From a bacterium (GTDB taxonomy: Bacteria > Actinomycetota > Acidimicrobiia > Acidimicrobiales > CATQHL01), in NCBI GenBank assembly GCA_026708055.1, contig JAPOVS010000051.1:48556-112555 (forward strand): a DNA stretch of 64,000 nt, in the 5' to 3' direction. Position numbers and translations under genes: made by a program. A model generated the notes under the pieces. It searched no databases, was not told the DNA's origin, and saw only the letters and a list, made by a program, of their open reading frames with translations. Positions 38,981-47,506 of this stretch are shown here, piece after piece; position 1 is the stretch's first letter; every line of letters starts with the position of its first letter.

Positions 38981-40024
38981 ATGCCACGAGTGCCCAACAA
39001 CATCAGCAGTTCCGTCGGCCGGGGCATCGCCGTGGACCTGGGAACCGCCACGACCATCGTGTACGTGCGCGGCGAGGGCATCGTGCTCGAGGAACCCAGC
39101 GTGGCGGCACTCGACGCCCGCTCGGATCGCCTCCTGGCGGTCGGCCGCAACGCCAAGGAGATGATCGGTCGCACGCCGGCCAACATCCGCACGGTGCGCC
39201 CCCTGAAAGAGGGTGTCATCGCCGATTTCGGCGTGTGCGAGAAGATGCTGCGCTACTTCATCCAGCAGGTCCACAGCAATCGGTTCACCAAGCCGCGCAT
39301 GGTCATCTGCGTGCCGTCGGGCATCACCCCGGTGGAGCAGCGGGCGGTCCAGGAGGTGGCCGAGTTCGCCGGCGCCCGTCGCCCCGTCTTCATCATCGAG
39401 GAGCCGATGGCGGCCGCCATCGGGGCCGGCATCGCCGTGCAGCAACCCTCCGGGAGCATGATCGTGGACGTTGGCGGCGGTACCACGGAGATCGCCGTCA
39501 TCTCGCTCGGCGGCATCGTGGTGAGCCGTTCGGTCCGCGTGGCGGGCGACGATTTCGATCAGACGATCAGCGACTACATCCGCAAGGAATACAGCCTCGG
39601 TCTGGGCGAGCAGACCACCGAGCACGTGAAAGTCAAGTACACCTCGGCCTGGCCCCTGAACGAGGAGCTTCACCTGAGTATCCCCGGCCGTGATCTGGTC
39701 ACGGGACTGCCGAAGAGCGTCGGCGTCAACACCGTCGAGTTGCGGGAGGCGATCGAGGAGCCGCTCAACGAGATCATCGGCGGCGTGCAGGCGACTCTGG
39801 ACGCCGCGCCCCCCGAACTCACCGCCGACATCATGGAGAGCGGGATCCACCTCGCCGGCGGGGGTTCCCGGCTCATCGGCCTGGCGGAGCGCCTGGCGAC
39901 TGAGACCGGGATCAAGGTCAACCGTGTGAAGAACCCCCAGTACGTCGTGGCGTACGGGTCGGGACACTCGCTCGAGGAGTTCGAATCACTGAGAGGCGTG
40001 CTGCATTCGCCGGTCGCTGAGTAG
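38981..40024 (+). CDS. mreB: Rod shape-determining protein MreB
   Basis: This 347-residue bacterial actin polymerises under the membrane and guides sidewall synthesis. The nucleotide-binding blocks are IAVDLGTATTIVYV (phosphate 1), MIVDVGGGTTEIAVISLGG (phosphate 2) and GIHLAGGGSRLIGLAERL (adenosine). EEPMAAAIGAGI is also conserved. It leads an operon mreB-mreC-mreD-mrdA-rodA, and the complete set indicates a rod or at least laterally elongating cell, which many actinobacteria are not. ATG 38981 is the only start close to the fold. Confidence 0.96.
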   Translation: MPRVPNNISSSVGRGIAVDLGTATTIVYVRGEGIVLEEPSVAALDARSDRLLAVGRNAKEMIGRTPANIRTVRPLKEGVIADFGVCEKMLRYFIQQVHSNRFTKPRMVICVPSGITPVEQRAVQEVAEFAGARRPVFIIEEPMAAAIGAGIAVQQPSGSMIVDVGGGTTEIAVISLGGIVVSRSVRVAGDDFDQTISDYIRKEYSLGLGEQTTEHVKVKYTSAWPLNEELHLSIPGRDLVTGLPKSVGVNTVELREAIEEPLNEIIGGVQATLDAAPPELTADIMESGIHLAGGGSRLIGLAERLATETGIKVNRVKNPQYVVAYGSGHSLEEFESLRGVLHSPVAE

Positions 40025-40059
40025 CCGGGCGATCGCATAGGGGAGCGGTCCCCGCAGTC

Positions 40060-40884
40060 GTGGCCATCCTCCAGGGCCGTTCCCGCCTCACGCTCGTCCT
40101 TCTGGTCCTCGTAACCGTCACGCTCGTCACCCTCGACGTGCGTAACGTCGAACCCTTCGAGCAGGCGAAGAACGCCGCCGAGGGCGCTCTCGGGCCCGTG
40201 GTGTCGGGCGCGCAGCGAGCTGGGCGCCCGGTGGTCGACGCCTGGGAGGCCGTCACGGACTACGACGACCTGAAGGCGGAGAACGAGCGCCTGCGCGCCG
40301 AACTCGACGTCGAGCGGGGCCGTGACCTGGCGAACGCCAGCGCCGCCGAGGTGCTCCAGGACTACCTCGCCGAGGCTGGGATCCAGTACGTGACCGACAT
40401 TCCCTCGACCACGGGGCGAGTGGTCCGGAACCTCGGCAACTTCCCGGACTTCACCGTGGACGTGGACAAGGGTTCGTCGGCCGGGGTGAGGACGGGGATG
40501 CCGGCGGTGACCAGTGCCGGGCTGGTGGGGAGGGTGGTGGACGTCTCGCCCGGTCGGTCGCGCGTCCGGCTCATCAGCGACCCGGAGTTCGAGCTCGGCG
40601 TCCGCCTCGTGGGCACCGATGCGGTCGCCGTCGCCCGGGGAACGGGCCGTGATCAGCCGCTGGTGGTGAGTGAGGGGATCGGCGTCTCCGTCCCTGTGCA
40701 CGTGGGCATGCTGGTCACGACCAGTGGGATCGACCGCAGTGTGTACCCACCGGACGTCCCGGTCGGCCTGGTGGCGGAGGTGGCGGTGGATCCGGGGCTC
40801 AACCAGGTCCTGTTCGTGCAGCCGGCGGCGTCGCTGGATTCGCTGAACTTCGTGACCATCCTGCTCTACGACAGCGGCCTGTGA
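40060..40884 (+). CDS. mreC: Rod shape-determining protein MreC
   Basis: This 274-residue single-pass protein has an N-terminal membrane helix (about 9-26, LTLVLLVLVTVTLVTL), a coiled coil (DDLKAENERLRAELDVER, about 69-86) and the paired beta-barrel domain outside (GRVVRNLGNFPDFTVDVDKG; GLVGRVVDVSPGRSRVRLISD). MreC bridges MreB and PBP2/RodA and activates the synthase. GTG 40060 starts 35 nt after mreB. Confidence 0.93.
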   Translation: MAILQGRSRLTLVLLVLVTVTLVTLDVRNVEPFEQAKNAAEGALGPVVSGAQRAGRPVVDAWEAVTDYDDLKAENERLRAELDVERGRDLANASAAEVLQDYLAEAGIQYVTDIPSTTGRVVRNLGNFPDFTVDVDKGSSAGVRTGMPAVTSAGLVGRVVDVSPGRSRVRLISDPEFELGVRLVGTDAVAVARGTGRDQPLVVSEGIGVSVPVHVGMLVTTSGIDRSVYPPDVPVGLVAEVAVDPGLNQVLFVQPAASLDSLNFVTILLYDSGL

Positions 40885-40899
40885 GGGTCGGGGACGGCC

Positions 40900-41460
40900 G
40901 TGGGTGCTGAGACGGTCAAGACGGTGCTCCGGTCGGCACTCGTGCTGCTCTCCGTCTTCGTTCTGCAGGTGGGTCTCCTCGACGGACTGCGGATATTCGG
41001 CCGCGCCCCCGAACCGCTACTGGTCCTGGCCGCGGCGGGCGGTCTGGTGGGGGGCCCGTGGCGGGGTCTGCGGCTCGGCTTCGTGGCCGGCCTGCTGTAC
41101 GACCTCGTCGCCGGCACCCCGCTGGGGCTGGCCGCCTTCGCCTACGCCGTGGTTGCCGCAGCCGCAGGTCTGCTGGCGGGCTACACGGTGCGGATGTGGT
41201 GGTTGGTGCCCCCGTTCGTGGCTCTGGGGTTGTCCGTCTACGTGTTCGCCGGTGAGGTGGTCGGCCAGGATCACCTGTTCGACGACCGCTACATGGTGAC
41301 GCTCGGGGTGGTGGAGATCTGGGCGATCTTCCTGGCGGCGCCGACACTGCGCCTCGTGCGCTGGGCGTTCCACGAGACGACCGGCGTGCGAGCGGGCTCT
41401 CCCCGCGTGCGCGCCGTCCCTCCGAGCGTCCGGCCGCTGGACCGGGAGTCCGGGCTGTGA
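40900..41460 (+). CDS. mreD: Rod shape-determining protein MreD
   Basis: This 186-residue integral membrane protein has about five hydrophobic segments (SALVLLSVFVLQVGLLDGL; LLVLAAAGGLVGGPWRGLRL; GFVAGLLYDLVAGTPLGLAA) and a polar C-terminus, the usual MreD layout. The DLVAGTPLG element is well conserved. It sits 15 nt after mreC and overlaps mrdA by 4 nt. Sequence identity in this family is low, so the call leans on position and topology. Confidence 0.88.
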   Translation: MGAETVKTVLRSALVLLSVFVLQVGLLDGLRIFGRAPEPLLVLAAAGGLVGGPWRGLRLGFVAGLLYDLVAGTPLGLAAFAYAVVAAAAGLLAGYTVRMWWLVPPFVALGLSVYVFAGEVVGQDHLFDDRYMVTLGVVEIWAIFLAAPTLRLVRWAFHETTGVRAGSPRVRAVPPSVRPLDRESGL

Positions 41461-43571
41461 GCCTGGCGACGCCGGGTGGGGGTCGGTCCTCCGGTGCCGG
41501 TGGCGGCCGGCAGCGCGAGCCGGGCGCCGCGCCGCGGGGACGCTTCAGCCGTTACGACTCGCGCCGGCTGCGCCTCAGCATCCTCGGCGTGATCGGGCTG
41601 GCGCTCCTCGTGACGCTGGTGGTGCGCCTCTGGTACCTGCAGGTGGTGACGACGGAGCAGTTCGTGGAGAGGGCCGTCGGCAACATCATCCGCACCGTGC
41701 CCGAGCCGGCGCCCCGCGGTCGCATCTTCGACGTGCACGGCCGGGAACTGGTCGGGAACCGCATCGTCAACGTCGTCACGATGGACGCCTTCATCCTTCG
41801 CGACCAGATCGGGACGGCGCAGCGCCAACGTCTCGCCCTGGAGTTGGCGCGCCAACTCTCGCGTTCAGGCGTCCTGACAAAGTCGGTGGAGTTGACCCAG
41901 GCACTGGCCGACCCCGCCTACGGGCCGTTCGACCGGATTCCCCTGGCGGTCGGCGTGTCGGACGCCATCAAGGTGTTCCTGGCTGAGCGGAACGAGGAGT
42001 TCCCCGGCGTCGAGGTGGTCCGGCGCACCCAACGGGTCTACCCCTACGGCGATCTGGCGGCGCACGTGCTCGGGTACATCGACACCATCACCGCCGAGGA
42101 GATCGAGGCGCGCCGCAACCATCCGAAGCGCTACAGCACAGTGGACGAGATAGGCAAGTCGGGTGTGGAGCTGGCCTTCGAGGACGTGCTGCGCGGCACC
42201 CCCGGTTGGCGGGAGATCGAAGTCGACAACGTCGGCAACGTGATCCGCGAACGCGGCTACCGGGCGCCGCACCCGGGAACCGACCTGGTGCTCACGATCG
42301 ATGCGGACCTGCAACTGCTCGTCGAGGAGGAGTTGCTGCGCGGCCTGGAGGAGGCCCGTGATCGCCAGAACGAGGACGTGGAGGACTCCTTCGTGACGTT
42401 CGCCGCCCCGGCGGGCGCCGTGGTCGTGCTGGATCCCCGCAACGGGAACGTGCTGGCCATGGCCAGCTACCCGGACTACGACCCGCGGGTCTTCATCGGT
42501 GGCATCAGTGAGGAGGAGTTCGACGCCTTCGTGCATCCGGCGAGTCATGCGCCCCTCAACAACCGAGCCATCCAGGGCGTGTACTCGCCCGCCTCGACCA
42601 TGAAACCCATCACGTCCTACGCGGCGCTGTCCACGGGCCTGATCGGGCCCGACGGTTTCCTGGGCATCACCCAGACCACCGAAGACCCCGGCTATCACGC
42701 GCTGGATGACTGCATCGGCGAGTGTGAGTTCGAGAACCCCGACCGCGCTCCCAACGGGGACGTGGACCTGCGCATGGCCATCACGGTGTCCAGCGACGTG
42801 TACTTCTACAAACTGGCGGAGCAGTTCTCGCGCCGGACCGGCTACGACGAGGATCAGATCCAGCAGACCGCCCGGGACTTCGGCTTCGGCAACACCACCG
42901 GCATCGCGCTCCCGTTCGAGCACGCCGGGATCGTGCCGGACGCCGAGATCAAGCAGGCCCGCCACGACGCCAACCCCGAGGCGTTCCCCGACCCGGATTG
43001 GCGCACGGGCGACACCATCAACATCTCCATCGGCCAGGGAGACCTGGGTGTGACCCCGCTGCAGCTGGCGAACTCCTTCACGCCGTTCGCCAACGGGGGC
43101 AGGATCCACCTGCCCAACATCGCCGTCGGGATGGTCGACCCCCTCAGCGGCGAGACGGTCAACCTGATCCGCCCGCGTCTCACCTCCCGCCTCTACCTGC
43201 CGCCGGATCTGCAGGCTCCGATCCTGGACGGCATGCGCGGCGCCACCACGCTGCGCACCAACGAACGCCTCGGCACCGCCCAGAGGGCCTTCGACGGCTT
43301 CCCCCACGACCTGTGGCCCGTGGCGGGCAAGACCGGCACCGCGGAGGTGCTGGGCAAGGCCGACTCAGCCGTGTTCGTGGGGTTCGGACCTCTGCCCCAG
43401 CCGCGCTACCTGGTGACGGTCCTGCTCGAGGAGGCCGGCTTCGGTGGCGAGGCCGCGGCTCCGGTGGTACGCCGGATCCTCGAGGCAGTGGCCCTGGACC
43501 GGATCCCGCAGGCGCCGGCGGAGATCACGCGCCAGGACATGGCCCTCGTGCCGTCGGCGGAGCCGTCATGA
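41457..43571 (+). CDS. mrdA: Peptidoglycan transpeptidase PBP2
   Basis: This 704-residue class B penicillin-binding protein has one membrane anchor (about 40-60) and a pedestal/dimerisation domain (EPAPRGRIFDVHGRELVGNR). The transpeptidase has SPASTMKP (nucleophile Ser380, Lys383), SSDVYFYK (Ser445) and AGKTGTAEV (Lys625). It crosslinks sidewall peptidoglycan with RodA. GTG 41457 overlaps mreD, and the gene ends in an ATGA overlap with rodA, so the pair is made together. Confidence 0.95.
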   Translation: MSLATPGGGRSSGAGGGRQREPGAAPRGRFSRYDSRRLRLSILGVIGLALLVTLVVRLWYLQVVTTEQFVERAVGNIIRTVPEPAPRGRIFDVHGRELVGNRIVNVVTMDAFILRDQIGTAQRQRLALELARQLSRSGVLTKSVELTQALADPAYGPFDRIPLAVGVSDAIKVFLAERNEEFPGVEVVRRTQRVYPYGDLAAHVLGYIDTITAEEIEARRNHPKRYSTVDEIGKSGVELAFEDVLRGTPGWREIEVDNVGNVIRERGYRAPHPGTDLVLTIDADLQLLVEEELLRGLEEARDRQNEDVEDSFVTFAAPAGAVVVLDPRNGNVLAMASYPDYDPRVFIGGISEEEFDAFVHPASHAPLNNRAIQGVYSPASTMKPITSYAALSTGLIGPDGFLGITQTTEDPGYHALDDCIGECEFENPDRAPNGDVDLRMAITVSSDVYFYKLAEQFSRRTGYDEDQIQQTARDFGFGNTTGIALPFEHAGIVPDAEIKQARHDANPEAFPDPDWRTGDTINISIGQGDLGVTPLQLANSFTPFANGGRIHLPNIAVGMVDPLSGETVNLIRPRLTSRLYLPPDLQAPILDGMRGATTLRTNERLGTAQRAFDGFPHDLWPVAGKTGTAEVLGKADSAVFVGFGPLPQPRYLVTVLLEEAGFGGEAAAPVVRRILEAVALDRIPQAPAEITRQDMALVPSAEPS

Positions 43572-44728
43572 GCGCGCCGGGCGGAGCACACCCCAGGCGA
43601 CGCCTGCTGCCGCGGGTGCCTCCGCTGGCCCCCTGGTTGCACGCCGACGTGATCCTGATGGTCGCCGCGACGGCGCTGATCCTGTTCGGGATCGCCATGA
43701 TCTACAGCGCCACCCGTGGCATCGATCCGGCCGCCTACAGCAGATTCCACCTCCAGCGGCAGTCGCTGTTCGCCGTCGTCGGGGGGCTCATGGGCGCGAT
43801 TGCCGCCGGCGTGGACTACCGGCGGTTCCGCTCGCTGGCCTGGCCCCTCTACGGTGCCACCGTGCTGGTGCTGATCCTGGTGCTGACGCCGCTGGGTTCG
43901 GTACGCCAGGGAGCCCGCGCCTGGTTCGTCTTCGGCGGCTACCAGGTGCAGCCCTCGGAGTTCGGCAAGCTGGCGATGATCGTCGTGCTGGCCCACTACG
44001 CGGCGCGCTTCGGGGGGCGCATGACGCTGATCCAGCTGCTCGGCGCGCTCGGGTTGGTGGCGGGGCCGATGATGCTGGTGCTGCTGGAGCCCGACGCCGG
44101 CACCGCGGTCGTGTTCGCGGTGATCGCCATGGGCTTGCTGCTGGTGGCGGGGGCGCAGGCGCGCCACATCGTGGTGGCGACCGCCCTGGGCCTCGTCGGG
44201 CTGGGGCTGGTGCTGAACTCGGGCCTCGTCGAGGAGTACCAGCGGCAGCGCATCGAGTCGATCGTGAACCCGGGCGGCGATCCCGGCGACACCTTCAACA
44301 TCGAGCAGGCGCAGATCGCCATCGGCAACGGCGGTCTGACCGGCCACGGTTACGGGCAGGGCACCCAGACCCGCAGCGGATTGGTGCCCGCGCAGGAAAC
44401 CGACTTCATCTTCACCGTCGTGGGCGAGGAACTGGGCTTCCTGGGAAGCATCGTGGCGCTGGGCCTTCTGGCCGTGCTGCTCTGGCGGATATGGCGCGCG
44501 GCCAGGGTTGCCGGCGACCTGTTCGGCTCGTTGCTGGCGACCGGGGTGCTCTGCATGGTGCTCTTCCAGGTGTTCCAGACGGTGGGTATGGCCGCAGGCA
44601 TCATGCCGGTGATCGGGATTCCCTTGCCGCTGCTTTCCTACGGCGGTTCCTCGCTCCTGACCACGATGATGGCGTTGGGCCTGGTGCTCAACGTCTCGAT
44701 GCGCCGCCACGTGGTGCGCGCCAGTTGA
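43568..44728 (+). CDS. rodA: SEDS peptidoglycan polymerase RodA
   Basis: This 386-residue SEDS glycosyltransferase has about ten membrane segments. It shows MIYSATRG, GSVRQGARAWFVFGGYQVQP, PSEFGKLAMIVVLAH, the catalytic-loop region LLEPDAGTAVVF (Asp of the SEDS active site), ETDFIFTVVGEELGF and PLPLLSYGGSSL. It polymerises lipid II together with PBP2, whose gene overlaps by 4 nt. FtsW is the alternative family, but position after mrdA and the mre genes decides for RodA. Confidence 0.95.
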   Translation: MSAPGGAHPRRRLLPRVPPLAPWLHADVILMVAATALILFGIAMIYSATRGIDPAAYSRFHLQRQSLFAVVGGLMGAIAAGVDYRRFRSLAWPLYGATVLVLILVLTPLGSVRQGARAWFVFGGYQVQPSEFGKLAMIVVLAHYAARFGGRMTLIQLLGALGLVAGPMMLVLLEPDAGTAVVFAVIAMGLLLVAGAQARHIVVATALGLVGLGLVLNSGLVEEYQRQRIESIVNPGGDPGDTFNIEQAQIAIGNGGLTGHGYGQGTQTRSGLVPAQETDFIFTVVGEELGFLGSIVALGLLAVLLWRIWRAARVAGDLFGSLLATGVLCMVLFQVFQTVGMAAGIMPVIGIPLPLLSYGGSSLLTTMMALGLVLNVSMRRHVVRAS

Positions 44729-44758
44729 CCGGTGGCCGCCGCCGGGGGGCCGGACCGG

Positions 44759-44764
44759 TAGCCT
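44759..44764 (+). promoter_or_regulatory. -10 element TAGCCT, probable leaderless promoter
   Basis: TAGCCT ends 7 nt before the GTG at 44772. There is no ribosome binding site between them, so the radical SAM gene is probably transcribed from its own start rather than only from the mre operon. Confidence 0.5.
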
Positions 44765-44771
44765 GATCGTC

Positions 44772-46727
44772 GTGCGTTCGCTTTGGTCCGACTTGGAGCC
44801 TCTCCTGGATCAGGTTCAGCGTCCGGCGCGCTACATCGGCGGCGAGGAGGGTGCAGGCCCGGCGGCTCACGGCCCCGGCAAGGTGGCCTGGCTGCTCTGC
44901 TACCCCGACAGCTACGAGGTCGGCCTGCCCAACCAGGGGCTGCAGATCCTCTACGAGATCCTCAACGAGCGCAGCGACGCCGTTGCCGAGCGGGCCTACG
45001 CCCCTTGGGGCGACCTCGAGGCCCTGATGCGCCGGGAGGGGCTCCCGCTCTTCTCGGTGGACACCCACCTGGGCGCCGGCGAGTTCGACATCCTGGCCTT
45101 CAACCTCTCCTCGGAGCTGGTCTACACGAACGTGCTGAACCTCATCGATCTGGCCGGCGTGGCCGTGCGCGCCGCCGACCGTTCCGGCGACGACCTGCTG
45201 GTCGGCGCGGGTGGGCACTGCGCGTTCAACCCCGAGCCGCTGGCGGACTTCGTGGACTTCTTCGTACTGGGCGACGGGGAGGAGGTGGTGGGGGAGATCA
45301 CCGCCGCCGTAGCCGCCCATCGCGCCGGAGGCCCCCGGGAGGTGCTCGGAGCTCTCGCGGGAGTCGACGGCGTCTACGTGCCGGCCGCCTACGCGGTGAG
45401 CCATCGCGGATCCTCGACGGTGGTGACGCCTCGCTGGGCGGAGGCGCCGGACATCGTGGAGAAGCGGACGATCCCCTCGCTCGGCGACTGGCCGTACCCG
45501 AAGCGGCAGTTGGTCCCGCTGACCGAGGTCGTGCACGACCGGCTCAACGTGGAGGTGTTCCGGGGCTGCACGCGCGGCTGCCGGTTCTGCCAGGCGGGCA
45601 TGATCACCCGTCCGGTGCGCGAACGCCCCGCGGAGCAGGTGCGCACCATGGTCACCGAGGGTTTGCAGCGCACCGGCTATGACGAGGTTGCGCTCACGTC
45701 GCTGTCGACCGCCGACTTCAGTGGCATTGAGGAACTCGTGGCCGACGTCGTGGGGCCCGCCGACGGCGCCGGCGGTGCCGGCTGCCCCGCGGTGACCGTG
45801 TCGCTGCCGAGCCTTCGGGTGGACGCCTTCACGGTTGGTATCGCCGCGGAGTTGCAGCGAGCGCGCCGCACGGGGCTGACCTTCGCCCCGGAGGCCGGAT
45901 CGTGGCGGCTCCGTCAGGTGATCAACAAGCTGATCAGCGCCGAGGACCTCGACGCGGCGGTGGAGAGCGCCTACTCACAGGGATGGCGTCGGGTCAAGCT
46001 GTATTTCCTCGTGGGGCTCCCGACGGAGACCGACGAGGACGTGTTGGGGATCGCCGCCCTGGCGCGCCGCTGCGTGGAGTTGGGGCGCCGCCACGTCAGG
46101 GGAGCCTCGGTGACGGTCTCGGTCGGAGGTTTCGTCCCCAAGCCGCAGACGCCGTTCCAGTGGTTCGGCCAGAACACCGTCGAGGAGTTGCGCCGCAAGA
46201 TCGCCCTCCTCGCCGACGACCTGCGTGCCGACCGCAGCGTCAAGCTGAAGTGGCACGATCCTGAGGCAACGCTGGTGGAAGGGCTGGCCAGCCGGGGAGA
46301 TCGCCGGCTCGGGGCTGTCATCGAGGACGTCTGGCGTTCGGGCGGCACCTTCCAGGAATGGTCCGAACACTTCGACTACCGGTTGTGGCTCGACGCCATG
46401 GAGCGCCACGGCCTGTCGGTCGAGGACTGCGCCTACCGGCATCGCAGCGATAGCGAGGCGCTCCCCTGGGATCACCTCTCGGCAGGTCTGCACAAGGACT
46501 TCCTGTGGCAGGACTGGCAGGACGCCCTGGCCGAGTCCGGCTTGGAGGACTGCCGCTGGACGCCCTGCTACGACTGCGGGGCGTGCACCGGCTACGGCAT
46601 CGAGCACGTCGTGGCCTCGGCGACGCCTCCCGCCGGCGGGAGCCAGGGAACCGGACAGGACCTCCTGGGGCCGGGGCCCGTGCCCGTGCGGCTGCTGGAG
46701 ACCCGTCCGCTGGCAGGTGTGTCGTGA
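44772..46727 (+). CDS. TIGR03960 family B12-binding/radical SAM protein
   Basis: This 651-residue protein has an N-terminal B12-binding-like domain (VAWLLCYPDSYEVGLPNQGL; FDILAFNLSSELVYTN) and a radical-SAM domain with RGCTRGCRFCQAG (Cys266, 270, 273). VGLPTETDEDVLGI and TVSVGGFVPKPQTPFQW follow, plus a C-terminal Cys motif (CYDCGACTGYG). The family is widespread next to RNase E/G and the TIGR03936 gene, but its reaction is not established as far as I know; RNA or cofactor modification is a reasonable guess. GTG 44772 follows TAGCCT by 7 nt. Confidence 0.92.
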   Translation: MRSLWSDLEPLLDQVQRPARYIGGEEGAGPAAHGPGKVAWLLCYPDSYEVGLPNQGLQILYEILNERSDAVAERAYAPWGDLEALMRREGLPLFSVDTHLGAGEFDILAFNLSSELVYTNVLNLIDLAGVAVRAADRSGDDLLVGAGGHCAFNPEPLADFVDFFVLGDGEEVVGEITAAVAAHRAGGPREVLGALAGVDGVYVPAAYAVSHRGSSTVVTPRWAEAPDIVEKRTIPSLGDWPYPKRQLVPLTEVVHDRLNVEVFRGCTRGCRFCQAGMITRPVRERPAEQVRTMVTEGLQRTGYDEVALTSLSTADFSGIEELVADVVGPADGAGGAGCPAVTVSLPSLRVDAFTVGIAAELQRARRTGLTFAPEAGSWRLRQVINKLISAEDLDAAVESAYSQGWRRVKLYFLVGLPTETDEDVLGIAALARRCVELGRRHVRGASVTVSVGGFVPKPQTPFQWFGQNTVEELRRKIALLADDLRADRSVKLKWHDPEATLVEGLASRGDRRLGAVIEDVWRSGGTFQEWSEHFDYRLWLDAMERHGLSVEDCAYRHRSDSEALPWDHLSAGLHKDFLWQDWQDALAESGLEDCRWTPCYDCGACTGYGIEHVVASATPPAGGSQGTGQDLLGPGPVPVRLLETRPLAGVS

Positions 46728-47488
46728 GGGTGCGCCTTCGCTGGTCCAAGCAGGGCAAGATCCGCTTCTGCGGGCATCGCGACGCGGCCCGGATCTGGGA
46801 ACGCGCCGTGCGACGGGCGGGACTGCCCGTGGCCTATACGCAAGGATTCAGCCCGCGGCCGAGGATCTCCTTCGGGTTGGCCCTCGCAACCGGGCAGGAA
46901 TCGGTCGCCGAGTACCTCGACGTGGACCTGCGGGCGTCCGCCGAGGAGCTCTACGAGTGGGCCGCCGGTATGCCCGAGCAGCTCAGTGCGGTGCTGCCCG
47001 ACGGCATGGCCGTGAGCGACGCCTGCCCGCTGCGCCCCGGCGCGGTGTCGTTGCAGGAGGCGGTCACGAGCTGCACCTGGGAGTTCGCACTGACCGAGAC
47101 CGACACCTCGCTCGCCGCCGCCTGGGCCGACCAGGTGCGGTCGGCGGAGAGCCTCCCCCTGCAACGTGAGCGCAAGGGGCGAACCACCACCTCCGACGTG
47201 CGCACGGCCGTCGGGGACCTGCACATTCTGGACGCCTCGGTCGGGAGCGTCCTCGTTGCCGAACTCGGCACGAAACCCCGGGCGGTGCGGCCCGCAGAAT
47301 TCCTGCGCCTCATCGCCCCCCCGCTGGCCGCCGGACGCGTCCGGCGGTTGCACCAATGGATTACGCGGGACGGCGAACGGTACGAGCCGCTTGCTCCCGA
47401 AGCCGGCGCGCCGGCGCCGGGCGGCGACCTACTCGCCGCGGCCTCGATCGACGCCGTTCCCGCTGCGCAGCAAGAGGTCTGCGCGTGA
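46724..47488 (+). CDS. TIGR03936 family radical SAM-linked protein (DUF2344)
   Basis: This 254-residue protein starts with VRVRLRWSKQGKIRFCGHRD, then RRAGLPVAYTQGFSPRPRIS and FGLALATGQESVAEYLDV, the fixed pattern of the DUF2344 family. It is the stand-alone partner of the TIGR03960 radical SAM protein; the two are fused in some genomes. No catalytic function is known to me. GTG 46724 overlaps the radical SAM stop by 4 nt, which supports a complex or a shared substrate. It is followed 18 nt later by RNase E/G. Confidence 0.92.
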   Translation: MRVRLRWSKQGKIRFCGHRDAARIWERAVRRAGLPVAYTQGFSPRPRISFGLALATGQESVAEYLDVDLRASAEELYEWAAGMPEQLSAVLPDGMAVSDACPLRPGAVSLQEAVTSCTWEFALTETDTSLAAAWADQVRSAESLPLQRERKGRTTTSDVRTAVGDLHILDASVGSVLVAELGTKPRAVRPAEFLRLIAPPLAAGRVRRLHQWITRDGERYEPLAPEAGAPAPGGDLLAAASIDAVPAAQQEVCA

Positions 47489-47506
47489 TGAGAAGGGAAC
47501 TGCACC

